A stretch of 64,000 bases of DNA. Origin: GCA-002050365 sp038235165. GTDB taxonomy: Bacteria > Acidobacteriota > Blastocatellia > Pyrinomonadales > Pyrinomonadaceae. The stretch lies in the NCBI GenBank assembly GCA_038235165.1, contig JBBSUG010000003.1, forward strand, positions 1-64,000, written 5' to 3'. This document shows, one piece after another, positions 52,374 to 61,167 of this stretch; position 1 is the first letter of the stretch, and every line of letters starts with the position of its first letter. A model generated the notes under the pieces. The model saw only the letters and a program-made list of their open reading frames with translations, was not told the origin of the DNA and searched no databases. The translations under genes were made by a program, and so were the position numbers.

Positions 52374-53633
52374 TTACGCCAAAACTTCCTCGTGCTGCGT
52401 TTTTACGAAATAAACCGCGACAACAGCCGCCGCCAGCATAATTGCCGCCGCCGTCCAAAATGTGCGGAACAGCGTGTGGTCGTCAATATTTCCGGGCGCA
52501 GTCGCGCTGTACAGCAAAAATGCGGACATCGCGGGACCAATGGCGCGTGCCAAACTCGCCGCCGACTGCAAAATACCGAGCGTTTTGCCCTGCGCTTCGT
52601 CGTGCGCTTCTTTCGAGGCGAGACTGGTCAGCGCAGGCGACGCGAGCGAATTGCCAATCGAGAAAAACGCGATGCCGACGAGCAGTGCCGTCAAACCGCC
52701 GGATAGCGGTCCGACAAACGGAACGGCGAAAAAACTGCCCATTAGTAGAAAACAGCCGACGACGGTCAGCCAAATTTCGCCGCATTTATCAACCAATCGC
52801 GCGAAAATGCCGCCCTGAATCATAATCGCCAAAACACCGACATACGCGAACAGATAACCGTTCTGCTCGGCGTTGTAGCCGAAGCGGAACATCGTGTATT
52901 GCACAAACGATGTCGTCATAATCGAAAAAGCGACGATGACAAGAAAATATAACAGCGTGACGATGCCGAAGCGGGAATCTTTCAACGATGCGACGAGTTC
53001 GCCGATGCGGTTTTGACGTTTGGGCGCGTCTTTGTTTGGATTGTGTGATTCGGGCAATACGAAATAAAGCGTAATCGCATTTACCAGAGCCAGACCGGAA
53101 ACGAAGAAAAACGGCGTATGGGTGCCGAATTTACTCAAAATTCCGCCGATTGCCGGACCGAAAATGAAACCGAGACCGAACGCTGCGCCGACCAGTCCCA
53201 TTCCTTTGGCGCGATTTTTTTTGGAAGTTACATCGGCGATATACGCCTGTGCCGTCGAGATATTACCGCCGGTGATACCGTCGAAAATGCGACCGAAAAA
53301 TAGCACCGGCAATGTTCCAGCAAGTCCGGTAATCAGCGCGGCGGCGCAGGTGCCGAGCAAACTGATAAACAAAATCGGGCGGCGACCGTAGCGGTCGGAA
53401 AGTTGTCCGAGAAACGGCGTGGCGATAAACTGCATTATCGAATACGACGCGATCAGCCAGCCGATGACGAACGGCGACGCGCCGAATTCGTTTTTGGCGT
53501 AATCGGGCAGCACCGGAATCGCCACGCCGAACCCGACGAGATCAATAAAAATCGTCACAAAGATTGTGATGAGTGGTTTGGTGAAAAATTTTTCGTCAGC
53601 TGTTTCGGGAATAATTTCCGGTTCTTGGTTCAT
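52374..53633 (-). CDS. MFS transporter (TetA/Tet(V)-like subgroup)
   Basis: Twelve membrane helices in 419 residues with the MFS motif A, GQLSDRYGRRPILF, after helix 2. The first helix DLVGFGVAIPVLP and motif ASYSIMQFIATPFLG resemble DHA1 drug/proton antiporters of the TetA type. Substrate is unknown. The gene is monocistronic, with its start near 53633. Confidence 0.85.
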   Translation of the reverse strand: MNQEPEIIPETADEKFFTKPLITIFVTIFIDLVGFGVAIPVLPDYAKNEFGASPFVIGWLIASYSIMQFIATPFLGQLSDRYGRRPILFISLLGTCAAALITGLAGTLPVLFFGRIFDGITGGNISTAQAYIADVTSKKNRAKGMGLVGAAFGLGFIFGPAIGGILSKFGTHTPFFFVSGLALVNAITLYFVLPESHNPNKDAPKRQNRIGELVASLKDSRFGIVTLLYFLVIVAFSIMTTSFVQYTMFRFGYNAEQNGYLFAYVGVLAIMIQGGIFARLVDKCGEIWLTVVGCFLLMGSFFAVPFVGPLSGGLTALLVGIAFFSIGNSLASPALTSLASKEAHDEAQGKTLGILQSAASLARAIGPAMSAFLLYSATAPGNIDDHTLFRTFWTAAAIMLAAAVVAVYFVKTQHEEVLA

Positions 53634-53713
53634 TTAACGTGCAATAAAAATAAAAACATTGTGTATAATAAAATTATGCCATCCGGCAGTGGAAAACCGA
53701 AATACCGGAGCCG

Positions 53714-54499
53714 CTAACTTTTTTCGCCGACGACGAGTGTCGCCTTGATCGAAAAAAGAAATGTCATCGTCCCGTCATCATCGTCAATCACCTGCGCGAG
53801 TTTTTCGGCGACCTGTTTTTGTTCATCGTGATTGAGAAAATCGAGCCACGCGGGTAATAAAAAATCAGAGACGAGCGTTGAATTGACGAACTCCGCGCCG
53901 TTTTCATACTCGAAAAATTCGGTTTTGGTGACGACTTCAATTTTCGTCAATCCGAGCTTCTTCGCTTCTTCTTTGATTCGGGAAGCAGTGGGAATTTCGC
54001 CGATTAATATTTCAATCTCATTGCCTTTTTCGAGCAGGTCGAGCGCAAACAAACTCTCCCATAAAACGGAGAAAATTTCGCCGAAACTGCCCGCCGTCGG
54101 CAGAAAAAAGGCGACTTGTTTGTCAGACATATCAACCGCTTCGGCGAGAAACGAATGCAATTTTTTTGGTTCGACAAAACTCGCGTCCGCCAAAACCACA
54201 TCAAAATTTTCGTCCGGGAAAATCGCCGCGAAATAGACATCCGATTTGATCGCGTTAGCTTTCGCCTGCGCGATGATATTTAATTCTTCATCTTCGTTAA
54301 AGGCGTTCAAATTTGAATCCTTCTCCAAATTTTCGCTGATCGCCAGCGCGTGATTGCCCGTTCCGGCGTTGATATACAAAATGCTTTTCTCGCCGGAAAA
54401 CTTAAAATTCGCGTCAAAAATGTCGGTGAACCGCGCCGTCCAATCCTCCGCCACATATAAATCGCGCAAAAAGGCGAGTTCCTTTTGTGTTTTACTCAT
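53714..54499 (-). CDS. Class I SAM-dependent methyltransferase-like protein
   Basis: ILYINAGTGNHALAISENL (motif I), NAFNEDEELNIIAQAKA (motif II region) and FDVVLADASFVEP (motif IV region) fit a Rossmann methyltransferase. The motif I glycines are partly replaced, so SAM binding is likely but not certain. ATG 54499 (MSKTQKELAFL) is preferred to ATG 54532. Substrate is unknown. It is divergent from the SDR gene. Confidence 0.7.
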   Translation of the reverse strand: MSKTQKELAFLRDLYVAEDWTARFTDIFDANFKFSGEKSILYINAGTGNHALAISENLEKDSNLNAFNEDEELNIIAQAKANAIKSDVYFAAIFPDENFDVVLADASFVEPKKLHSFLAEAVDMSDKQVAFFLPTAGSFGEIFSVLWESLFALDLLEKGNEIEILIGEIPTASRIKEEAKKLGLTKIEVVTKTEFFEYENGAEFVNSTLVSDFLLPAWLDFLNHDEQKQVAEKLAQVIDDDDGTMTFLFSIKATLVVGEKS

Positions 54500-54667
54500 A
54501 TATTTATTTAACCTCAAAAGACGGACGAACATAAATCGCCAATCGTTTTCTAAAAATCTTAATCTTCAATTGAAAGATATTTCAACGGGTTAAGTCAAAT
54601 TTGTGATTATATGCTAAATTTATTCACAACAAATACGATTGACGATTTACGTTCCGAGGAGAAATGT

Positions 54668-55441
54668 GTGGCAAAAAATATTAAAGAATTGTTCGATTTG
54701 ACGGGCAAAACAGCGATTGTGACGGGCGGTTCGCGCGGCATCGGGGTTGAAATGGCGGAAGGGTTGGCGGAAGCGGGCGCAAATTTGATGTTGTGTGCGC
54801 GGCGCGAAGAATGGCTGGTTGAAACGGTCGAAGATTTTCGCAAAAAAAACTTTCACGTTCACGGCAAGGTCTGCGACGTTGCCAAAGAAGCGGACGTACA
54901 GGCGGTCGTTGATGAAACAATCGAAAAATTCGGCGCAGTTGACATTTTAATCAACAACGCGGGCATTTCCTGGGGTGCGATGCCGGAAGAAATGCCGCTC
55001 GCGCAGTGGCAGAAAGTAATTGATGTCAATTTGACCGGCTGTTTCCTGTTTGCCCAAATCGCCGGACGCGAAATGCTCAAACAAAGTAGCGGTTCGATCA
55101 TCAACATCGCCTCCATCGCCGGACTCACGTCAAGCGCAAACGGACCTTTCTACGCCGGATACTCGGCGAGCAAAGCCGGTTTAATCGGCTTAACTCGTGA
55201 ACTTGCCGCAAGTTGGGGACGCAAGGGAATCCGCGTCAACGCCATCGCACCCGGCTTTTTCCATTCGCGCCTCGCCGACAAAGTGATTGACATTTACGAA
55301 CGCTCGATTCAGGAAAACAACGTCATCCCGCGCATCGGCGAAGAGGGGGAATTAAAAGGTGCAATCGTCTTTCTCGCCTCTGACGCTTCAAGTTACATTA
55401 CCGGGCAGACGATTGTCATTGACGGCGGAATGACTGTTTGA
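54668..55441 (+). CDS. SDR-family NAD(P)-dependent oxidoreductase
   Basis: TGGSRGIG cofactor motif, NNAG, and the catalytic S-Y-K triad (IASIAG, YSASK) identify a classical short-chain dehydrogenase, with best overall resemblance to gluconate 5-dehydrogenase/3-oxoacyl-ACP-reductase-like members. GTG 54668 is the likely start because GAGGAG lies seven bases upstream; the frame is open from ATG 54611. Substrate is not determined. A palindromic repeat follows the stop. Confidence 0.88.
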   Translation: MAKNIKELFDLTGKTAIVTGGSRGIGVEMAEGLAEAGANLMLCARREEWLVETVEDFRKKNFHVHGKVCDVAKEADVQAVVDETIEKFGAVDILINNAGISWGAMPEEMPLAQWQKVIDVNLTGCFLFAQIAGREMLKQSSGSIINIASIAGLTSSANGPFYAGYSASKAGLIGLTRELAASWGRKGIRVNAIAPGFFHSRLADKVIDIYERSIQENNVIPRIGEEGELKGAIVFLASDASSYITGQTIVIDGGMTV

Positions 55442-55484
55442 GCGGGAAGGCAAAACAAAAAGGCAAGCTGCTTTTTTCGCAAAT

Positions 55485-55555
55485 GGAATGCAGGCAACCT
55501 TGCCTGCGCCTTTGCTTTTTGTTCCGACACACGCAGGCAAGGCTGCCTGCGTTCC
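55485..55555. repeat. GCAGGC palindromic repeat pair
   Basis: Arms 55485-55508 and 55532-55555 are 24 bases long with two mismatches and each is itself near-palindromic (GCAGGCAACCTTGCCTGC type). The unit lies between convergent SDR and serine-hydrolase genes and may terminate both. Confidence 0.75.
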
Positions 55556-55563
55556 AGTTAATT

Positions 55564-56811
55564 TTAATTAACCAAACTCGCATTGATTTTCTGGATAAAT
55601 TCATCAATTTTACCGTTCTCGATCCAACGTGCAACGATCACTAATTCGTGTTCCGGGTCAACGTAAATAATATTCGTGCCGTTGCCGATGTGCGCGAATG
55701 CAGCGGCGGGCGCGGACGGGAAAAGTTTGCGGTCGGTGTTCAAGAACCAGTTCATAAAACCGTAGGTCGGCTGCGCTGTGGTCGGCGTTTTAGCTTGTTT
55801 GACGAAGGCGGCGGAGAGAATTTGTTTGTCGCGCCATTTGCCGCCGTTCGCCGTCAGTAGTCCGAAACGCGCCATATCACGCGCCGAAATGAACATTCCG
55901 CCGCCCCAGTGTCCGCCGCCGCTGACCGACTGCATAATTTGCCCGTCAATGACGACGAAGGAATTTTCGTAGCCGAACCACCGCCACATGTTTGACGCGC
56001 CGATTTCGTCCATTATATTTTCCTTCAACACTTGCGGCAGCGGTCTGCGCCAGACGTTGAGCGCGGCGAGAGCGAGGGCGTTGACGCGCACGTCGTTGTA
56101 TTCGTAACTCGCGCCGGGTTCATTTCGTTTGCGGTCGAGCCATTTTGCCGGGTCTTTGTCAGGACGATCCGCCCAATCGGGTTTGCCCCACAGAGTTCCT
56201 TCCCAATCGCTCGTCTGCCGGAGCATCGAATCCCAAGTGATTGTTTGGTTGTGGGTAGTGCCGAACAGATCAATAAATTTTGATTTCCCGAAATTTGCCG
56301 CGTCCGCGAAATGTTCGTTCGGGCGATATGCGAGAATCGGTGCCATTTCCGGCGCGACCGGTGCGTTCAAATCTTTAATCAACCCGCGCTCAACGGCGAG
56401 ACCGACGATTGCCGAGAGAAAACTTTTCGTGACCGAGTGCGTCATATCAACGCGAAACGGTTCGCCCCATTCGGCGACGAGATAGCCGTTTCGTAAAATT
56501 ATGCCGGTCATCGCGCCGCGCGGGTTATTCACTCCGATATTTTCGCCGAACGGTTCGCGCCCGAACGTCTGTGTTTGGGCGAGTTCCATATCGCGCGGTG
56601 CTTTTGCTTCGTTGGCGACGGCAAACTCAACTGCCGCCTTGAGTTTCGCCGCGTCCATTTTCGCCTGCTCCGGCGAGTGTTTTTGCCAATCGTTACCCGT
56701 CGGCGGAAAATAAATTGTTTGGGCAAAATGCGGTTGGGCAAACGCGATTGCAAAAAATAATCCGAGCGTTAGATAACCCAAAAATTTTCGAGCGGAAAAT
56801 TTGACGTTCAT
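55564..56811 (-). CDS. Secreted serine hydrolase (beta-lactamase class C-like)
   Basis: A signal peptide (FLGYLTLGLFFAIAFA, cleaved near AQT) is followed by a penicillin-binding-protein/class C beta-lactamase fold with the SxxK nucleophile SVTK (S126, K129) and the YxN motif YEYNDV. The third motif looks like HIGNG. Such enzymes act as esterases, D-aminopeptidases or peptidases. It is leftward and divergent from the large hybrid kinase. Confidence 0.85.
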   Translation of the reverse strand: MNVKFSARKFLGYLTLGLFFAIAFAQPHFAQTIYFPPTGNDWQKHSPEQAKMDAAKLKAAVEFAVANEAKAPRDMELAQTQTFGREPFGENIGVNNPRGAMTGIILRNGYLVAEWGEPFRVDMTHSVTKSFLSAIVGLAVERGLIKDLNAPVAPEMAPILAYRPNEHFADAANFGKSKFIDLFGTTHNQTITWDSMLRQTSDWEGTLWGKPDWADRPDKDPAKWLDRKRNEPGASYEYNDVRVNALALAALNVWRRPLPQVLKENIMDEIGASNMWRWFGYENSFVVIDGQIMQSVSGGGHWGGGMFISARDMARFGLLTANGGKWRDKQILSAAFVKQAKTPTTAQPTYGFMNWFLNTDRKLFPSAPAAAFAHIGNGTNIIYVDPEHELVIVARWIENGKIDEFIQKINASLVN

Positions 56812-56891
56812 AAGTTTGATAAATTGAAAATAGATTTGAAGAGTTTAACACAAAGCATAACCGAACTTGGGACAATCTCAGATTTTTCGAC

Positions 56892-56960
56892 GGCAAATTG
56901 CATCGCTCCGACTTTGCAGGAGCCGTGCGGGATTAAATAAATACGGCTTTTTTATTTGCC
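56892..56960 (+). other. Nested hairpin in the kinase leader
   Basis: GGCAAAT (56892-56898) pairs with ATTTGCC (56954-56960) around an inner stem AGCCGT (56921-56926) / ACGGCT (56943-56948) followed by T6. The inner part resembles a weak terminator 40 bases before the kinase start. Attenuation is possible but not shown. Confidence 0.4.
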
Positions 56961-56993
56961 AAAAATGCCCGTCAAAACTAAACTTTTAGAAAT

Positions 56994-59900
56994 ATGCCCG
57001 TAAATAATAATTCATTTGATTTTCGCCGCCTTTTTGAACTTATGCCGGGTGCGTTTTTTGTCTTGCTGCCCGATTTTACGATTATCGAAGCGACGGATGA
57101 GTTTTTGCAGATGGTCGAACGACGGCGCGATGATGTCGTCGGGCGCAATGTATTTGAAGTGTTTCCCGACAATCCCGATGATGAAATTCCCGATTCGGTT
57201 CAGGTGCGGGCGGCGTTTGAGAGAGTTTTTGCGACGGGGGCGGCGGAAGAATTGCCCATTCAAAAATATGACGTGCAGCGTTCCGAAGCGGACGGAGGCG
57301 GTTTTAAAGAACGATACTGGCGGCTGAAATCGTTTCCCGGTTTGAGCGCGACCGGCGAAGTCGCCTACGTTTACCAACGCGTCGAAAATATTACCGCGCA
57401 GGTGCGGTCAGGGCGGACACAGCCGGCACAGGAAAAGTTGAATCTCGAACTGACTGCACGCGCTGAGAAATCGGAAGCCCGACAGCAAAAAACCGCCGCC
57501 GCACTGGAAGATGCGCGGATGCAGCTCGAATCCGCGCTCGATGCGGGGGAAATCGGCACCTGGACGTGGGATATTGTGAACGACTGCGTGGTCGCCGATG
57601 AACATCTGGCTGAATTTTTTTCGGTTTCGGAGAAAGATGCAGCCGGCGGAAAGATCGAGAAATACATCGCCGCAATTCACCCGGAAGATGCGGCGAGCGT
57701 CAAACAAATTATTGACGATGCTTTAGAAAAGGGTGATTTTTACGAAGCCGAATATCGTTTGGTCAATCCCGACGAGACAATTCGCCGGGTTGTCGCGCGC
57801 GGCAGAGTTGTGCGCGACGAACACGGGCAGCCGACACAGCTTCCCGGTGTCGTCATTGACGTAACCGGGCGTAAACAGTCGGAAGAAGATTTACTGACGA
57901 GTCAAAAAAGACTCGCTCTCGCGCTGCAAGCCGGACGCGCCGGAACATTCGTCTGGGACATAAAAAATAACATCAACATTTGGTCGCCCGAACTCGAAGA
58001 ATTATACGGTGTTCCGGGCGGAACCTTTGAAGGTAATTTGGAATCGTGGTCAAAGCGAATCGTGCCGGAAGATGCTGAAGCCGTAGTCGAAAGTATGCAG
58101 GCGGTTCTTGAAAAAGGTGATGAATACCTTGATTACGAATTTCGCGCCATTCTACCGAACGGTTCGCACCGCTGGTTTTCCGGGCGTGCGCGGTTTGAAT
58201 ATGACGATGAACGGCAGCCGCTGCAAATGTTCGGCATTAATGTTGATATTACCGCTTCCAAACGGGTGCAGGAACTGTTGCTCGAACGCACGAATCTGGC
58301 AACTTTGAACGGCGACATCGGCGCTGCGCTGAATCGCCGGGAAGATTTGCCGAGTTTGTTAAAATACTGCACCGATGCACTGGTTGAGCATCTCGATGTC
58401 GCTTTTGCGCGTATTTGGACACTCGACAAAAGCGGAAACATTCTCGAACTGCAAGCGAGTTCGGGTTTATACACGCACCTTGACGGGGCGCATTCGCGCG
58501 TTCCGGTCGGGCAGTTCAAAATCGGAGAAATCGCCGCTCAACGCCTGCCGCATTTAACCAATGAGGTCGCCGCCGACCCGCGCATCAGTGATAAAGAGTG
58601 GGCAAAGCGCGAGAAAATGGTTTCGTTCGCCGGTTATCCGCTGATTGTCGAAGACAAATTAGTCGGCGTTTTGTGCGCTTTTTCCCGCCATCTTTTGACG
58701 GAAGCGATTACGGAATCAATGGCGGCGGTTTCAAATACCATCGCCAACGCCGTCGAGCGCAAAAAAGTTGAGGAAGAACGCCAAAATCTGTTGGTCAACG
58801 AACAGGAACTGCGGCGCGGCGCGGAGGAAGCCAATCGCATCAAAGACGAATTTCTCGCCACGCTGTCACACGAACTGCGAACGCCGCTTTCATCAATTTT
58901 GGGCTGGTCGAGAATGATTAAGGAAGGGCAGCTCACCACTGAACAAACGCAGCGAGCTATCGAAACTATTGAGCGAAATGCTAAATTGCAGGCGCAGTTA
59001 ATTGAAGACGTGCTTGACGTTTCGCGGATTATTTCCGGCAAAATGCGGCTCGAAGTGGAACCCGTAGATTTGTCCGTCGTCATTGAAGAGGCAATTGATG
59101 CGGTGCGACCCGCCGCCGAAGCTAAAACCATTCGTCTTCAGCGTGTCACCGATTCGCATGTGATGATTGCGGGCGATGCCGACCGACTGCAGCAAATCGT
59201 CTGGAATTTGCTGTCAAATTCCATTAAATTTACGCCGAAACAGGGGCGCGTTCAGGTAAAAATGGAGCGCGTCAATTCGCACGTTGAAATCGTTGTTGCC
59301 GATGACGGAATCGGCATCGAACCCGATACGCTGCCGTATATTTTTGAAAGATTTCGGCAGAGCGATAGTTCGACGACCCGCAGCCACGGCGGTCTCGGAT
59401 TAGGTTTGGCAATCGTTCGCCACTTGGTCGAACTGCATGGCGGCACGGTTCACGCGGCGAGCGACGGATTAAATCAGGGTTCGGTTTTCACTTTGGCATT
59501 TCCGTTAATTGCCGTCCGTTCCAAAAGAGTTCCGCTCAAAATGGAAATAGAAGATGCCGAAAATGTTTATCAGCCCCTCGCCGCCGACAGCACTTTTGTC
59601 TGTCCGCCGGAAGTTAAAGGGTTGCGAATTTTGCTGGTTGACGACGAACCGGACACCCGCGAAATGCTGATGTTTATTTTTGAAACCTGCGGGGCAAATC
59701 CGACCGGGGTCGCTTCCGCTGCCGAAGCCTTAAAAGCGATTACCGGCGGCATTTTTGATGTTCTGGTCAGCGACATCGGAATGCCGGAACGCGACGGTTA
59801 CGATTTAATCAAAAGCATCAGGGAACTTGCGCCCGAACAAGGCGGACAAATTCCGGCAGTCGCGCTGACGGCTTACGCCCGCGTCGAAGACCGTCTGCAC

Positions 59901-60002
59901 GTCTTATCCGCCGGTTTTCAAATGCACGTCCCGAAACCCGTCGAACCCGCCGAATTGCTCGCCGTCGTCGCTAGTCTTGCTAAACGAAACCCCGGCAAAT
60001 AA
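56994..60002 (+). CDS. Hybrid sensor histidine kinase / response regulator
   Basis: In the 1002-residue protein the order is PAS (about 8-135), coiled coil, two PAS domains (about 176-300 and 300-425), GAF (about 440-590), coiled coil, HisKA (H626 in LSHELRTPL), HATPase (LLSNSIKF, ADDGIGIE, GGLGLGLAIVR) and a C-terminal receiver (LLVDDEPD, D926 in VSDIGMPERDG). There are no membrane segments, so it senses a cytoplasmic cue. The intramolecular relay needs a downstream HPt or regulator that is not encoded nearby. Confidence 0.9.
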   Translation: MPVNNNSFDFRRLFELMPGAFFVLLPDFTIIEATDEFLQMVERRRDDVVGRNVFEVFPDNPDDEIPDSVQVRAAFERVFATGAAEELPIQKYDVQRSEADGGGFKERYWRLKSFPGLSATGEVAYVYQRVENITAQVRSGRTQPAQEKLNLELTARAEKSEARQQKTAAALEDARMQLESALDAGEIGTWTWDIVNDCVVADEHLAEFFSVSEKDAAGGKIEKYIAAIHPEDAASVKQIIDDALEKGDFYEAEYRLVNPDETIRRVVARGRVVRDEHGQPTQLPGVVIDVTGRKQSEEDLLTSQKRLALALQAGRAGTFVWDIKNNINIWSPELEELYGVPGGTFEGNLESWSKRIVPEDAEAVVESMQAVLEKGDEYLDYEFRAILPNGSHRWFSGRARFEYDDERQPLQMFGINVDITASKRVQELLLERTNLATLNGDIGAALNRREDLPSLLKYCTDALVEHLDVAFARIWTLDKSGNILELQASSGLYTHLDGAHSRVPVGQFKIGEIAAQRLPHLTNEVAADPRISDKEWAKREKMVSFAGYPLIVEDKLVGVLCAFSRHLLTEAITESMAAVSNTIANAVERKKVEEERQNLLVNEQELRRGAEEANRIKDEFLATLSHELRTPLSSILGWSRMIKEGQLTTEQTQRAIETIERNAKLQAQLIEDVLDVSRIISGKMRLEVEPVDLSVVIEEAIDAVRPAAEAKTIRLQRVTDSHVMIAGDADRLQQIVWNLLSNSIKFTPKQGRVQVKMERVNSHVEIVVADDGIGIEPDTLPYIFERFRQSDSSTTRSHGGLGLGLAIVRHLVELHGGTVHAASDGLNQGSVFTLAFPLIAVRSKRVPLKMEIEDAENVYQPLAADSTFVCPPEVKGLRILLVDDEPDTREMLMFIFETCGANPTGVASAAEALKAITGGIFDVLVSDIGMPERDGYDLIKSIRELAPEQGGQIPAVALTAYARVEDRLHVLSAGFQMHVPKPVEPAELLAVVASLAKRNPGK

Positions 60003-60072
60003 TAACATTTACTGTCCCCGCTTTCTTGAATATCAATCCTTGTTTATGTGTTGATTTCTGTCCTCACTGCAT

Positions 60073-60489
60073 TTATCTGTTCAAAAACGGATCGGTCAGA
60101 TACATCAAAATAATCAGCAAAATAAAATACGGAATCAAAACCGCCGCCCCCGCGTAATCTTTGGCGACGCGCTGACCGAAAAAGAGCGCGACGATTGAAG
60201 CCGCGCCGAGAATTGAAGCGTAAAATATCAAACTGACCGAATTCGACAGCAGAAAATAGACGATTCCGAAACCGCTCAAAAATCCGGTCACCAACTCCAT
60301 AACCGTAATTGTCGCAAGCATCGGCAAAACCGTTCCGCGCAAAAATGTTTTGGAAAAATGCCCGGTCAGCCATTCGAGATTTCCTTTCCAATCGAAAACT
60401 TTGTCGAGTCCCGATTGAATAAAAAGAATGCACATTAATAATGCGCCGGAAAGTACTGGCAGATTTTTGCCGATTTCTTCGATTGTCAT
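60073..60489 (-). CDS. DoxX-like small membrane protein
   Basis: The 138-residue protein has four hydrophobic helices (about 15-35, 50-75, 80-105, 110-132). FIQSGLDKVFDWKGNLEWL near the start is the signature part of DoxX-family proteins. Members are linked to redox or thiosulfate metabolism in some organisms, but the role here is unknown. Confidence 0.72.
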   Translation of the reverse strand: MTIEEIGKNLPVLSGALLMCILFIQSGLDKVFDWKGNLEWLTGHFSKTFLRGTVLPMLATITVMELVTGFLSGFGIVYFLLSNSVSLIFYASILGAASIVALFFGQRVAKDYAGAAVLIPYFILLIILMYLTDPFLNR

Positions 60490-60495
60490 AATTTT

Positions 60496-60903
60496 CTACA
60501 AAAGTATCGTGAAACTTTCCTGCTCAAAATGATCGTCGTGCGTGAGAATTTCCCGCAACCCGAGATTTTTCATCGTCAGCATCGAAATACAATCGGTCAG
60601 GCTATAACCTTTGTCCAGACGCTTTTCGTAAAAATCGAGCGCATCGAGAAAAATTTCGGGTGAATGCGAAATATATTCTATCTCCAAATTCACCAGAATA
60701 TCTCTTGCGGTAGCGGCGACTGTCTGACGCATTTCCGCGCCGTATTCCGAGAAAAAATTTAGGAGTTCGATCAAAACGGTTTCAGTCGTGATAATGCGAA
60801 CTTTGCCGATTCTTCTTTGCGTTTCTTTCGCGGACAGATGCCATTGATCCTTTGGATTCAGTAATGCCGCCCAATAAAATGTGTCGGCAAAAATCATTTT
60901 CAT
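60496..60903 (-). CDS. PIN-domain toxin (VapC-like)
   Basis: Four acidic residues of the PIN ribonuclease site are visible: FADTFYW (N-terminal D), ETVLIELLNFF (E), SLTDCISML (D) and a C-terminal HDDHF (D). 135 residues is the usual VapC length. ATG 60903 overlaps the stop of the upstream antitoxin gene by four bases. Such toxins cleave specific tRNA or rRNA when freed from the antitoxin. Confidence 0.85.
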   Translation of the reverse strand: MKMIFADTFYWAALLNPKDQWHLSAKETQRRIGKVRIITTETVLIELLNFFSEYGAEMRQTVAATARDILVNLEIEYISHSPEIFLDALDFYEKRLDKGYSLTDCISMLTMKNLGLREILTHDDHFEQESFTILL

Positions 60904-61148
60904 CTTATTTTTTTCGGTGCGCCGTAAAGATAGTGATCGTGATTTTCCGCGCCGTCAGTTGGAAGTTTCTCCAAAGTTTCGGCAGATAATTTACTTACTC
61001 TTTCCTCAATCACTTCCCAAATCGAGCGCGAATCTTTTTTTTGCGAGACGGCAACTTTGTTCTCGACAATTTCTAGAACTTCCTTTTGTTCATCTAAAGA
61101 AAGAATTTTGACCTTCTCGAAAATAGTCTGTGCGATTTCAGTTTGCAT
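60900..61148 (-). CDS. VapB-like antitoxin
   Basis: The 82-residue protein directly precedes and overlaps the PIN-domain toxin. Its middle (ILSLDEQKEVLEIVENKVAV) is a helical segment like those of small DUF2281-type antitoxins, and the tail (DHYLYGAPKKIR) resembles the neutralising C-terminus that fills a PIN groove. DNA-binding domain type is not clear. Assignment rests on partner and size. Confidence 0.72.
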   Translation of the reverse strand: MQTEIAQTIFEKVKILSLDEQKEVLEIVENKVAVSQKKDSRSIWEVIEERVSKLSAETLEKLPTDGAENHDHYLYGAPKKIR

Positions 61149-61167
61149 TAAATTTTTACCTCATTTT

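Noticed and set aside
60496..61148. VapBC pair as part of a larger defence island
   Set aside because: The flanks are housekeeping genes (aminopeptidase, DoxX-like, sensor kinase) with no nuclease or helicase genes; it is an ordinary small toxin-antitoxin module.
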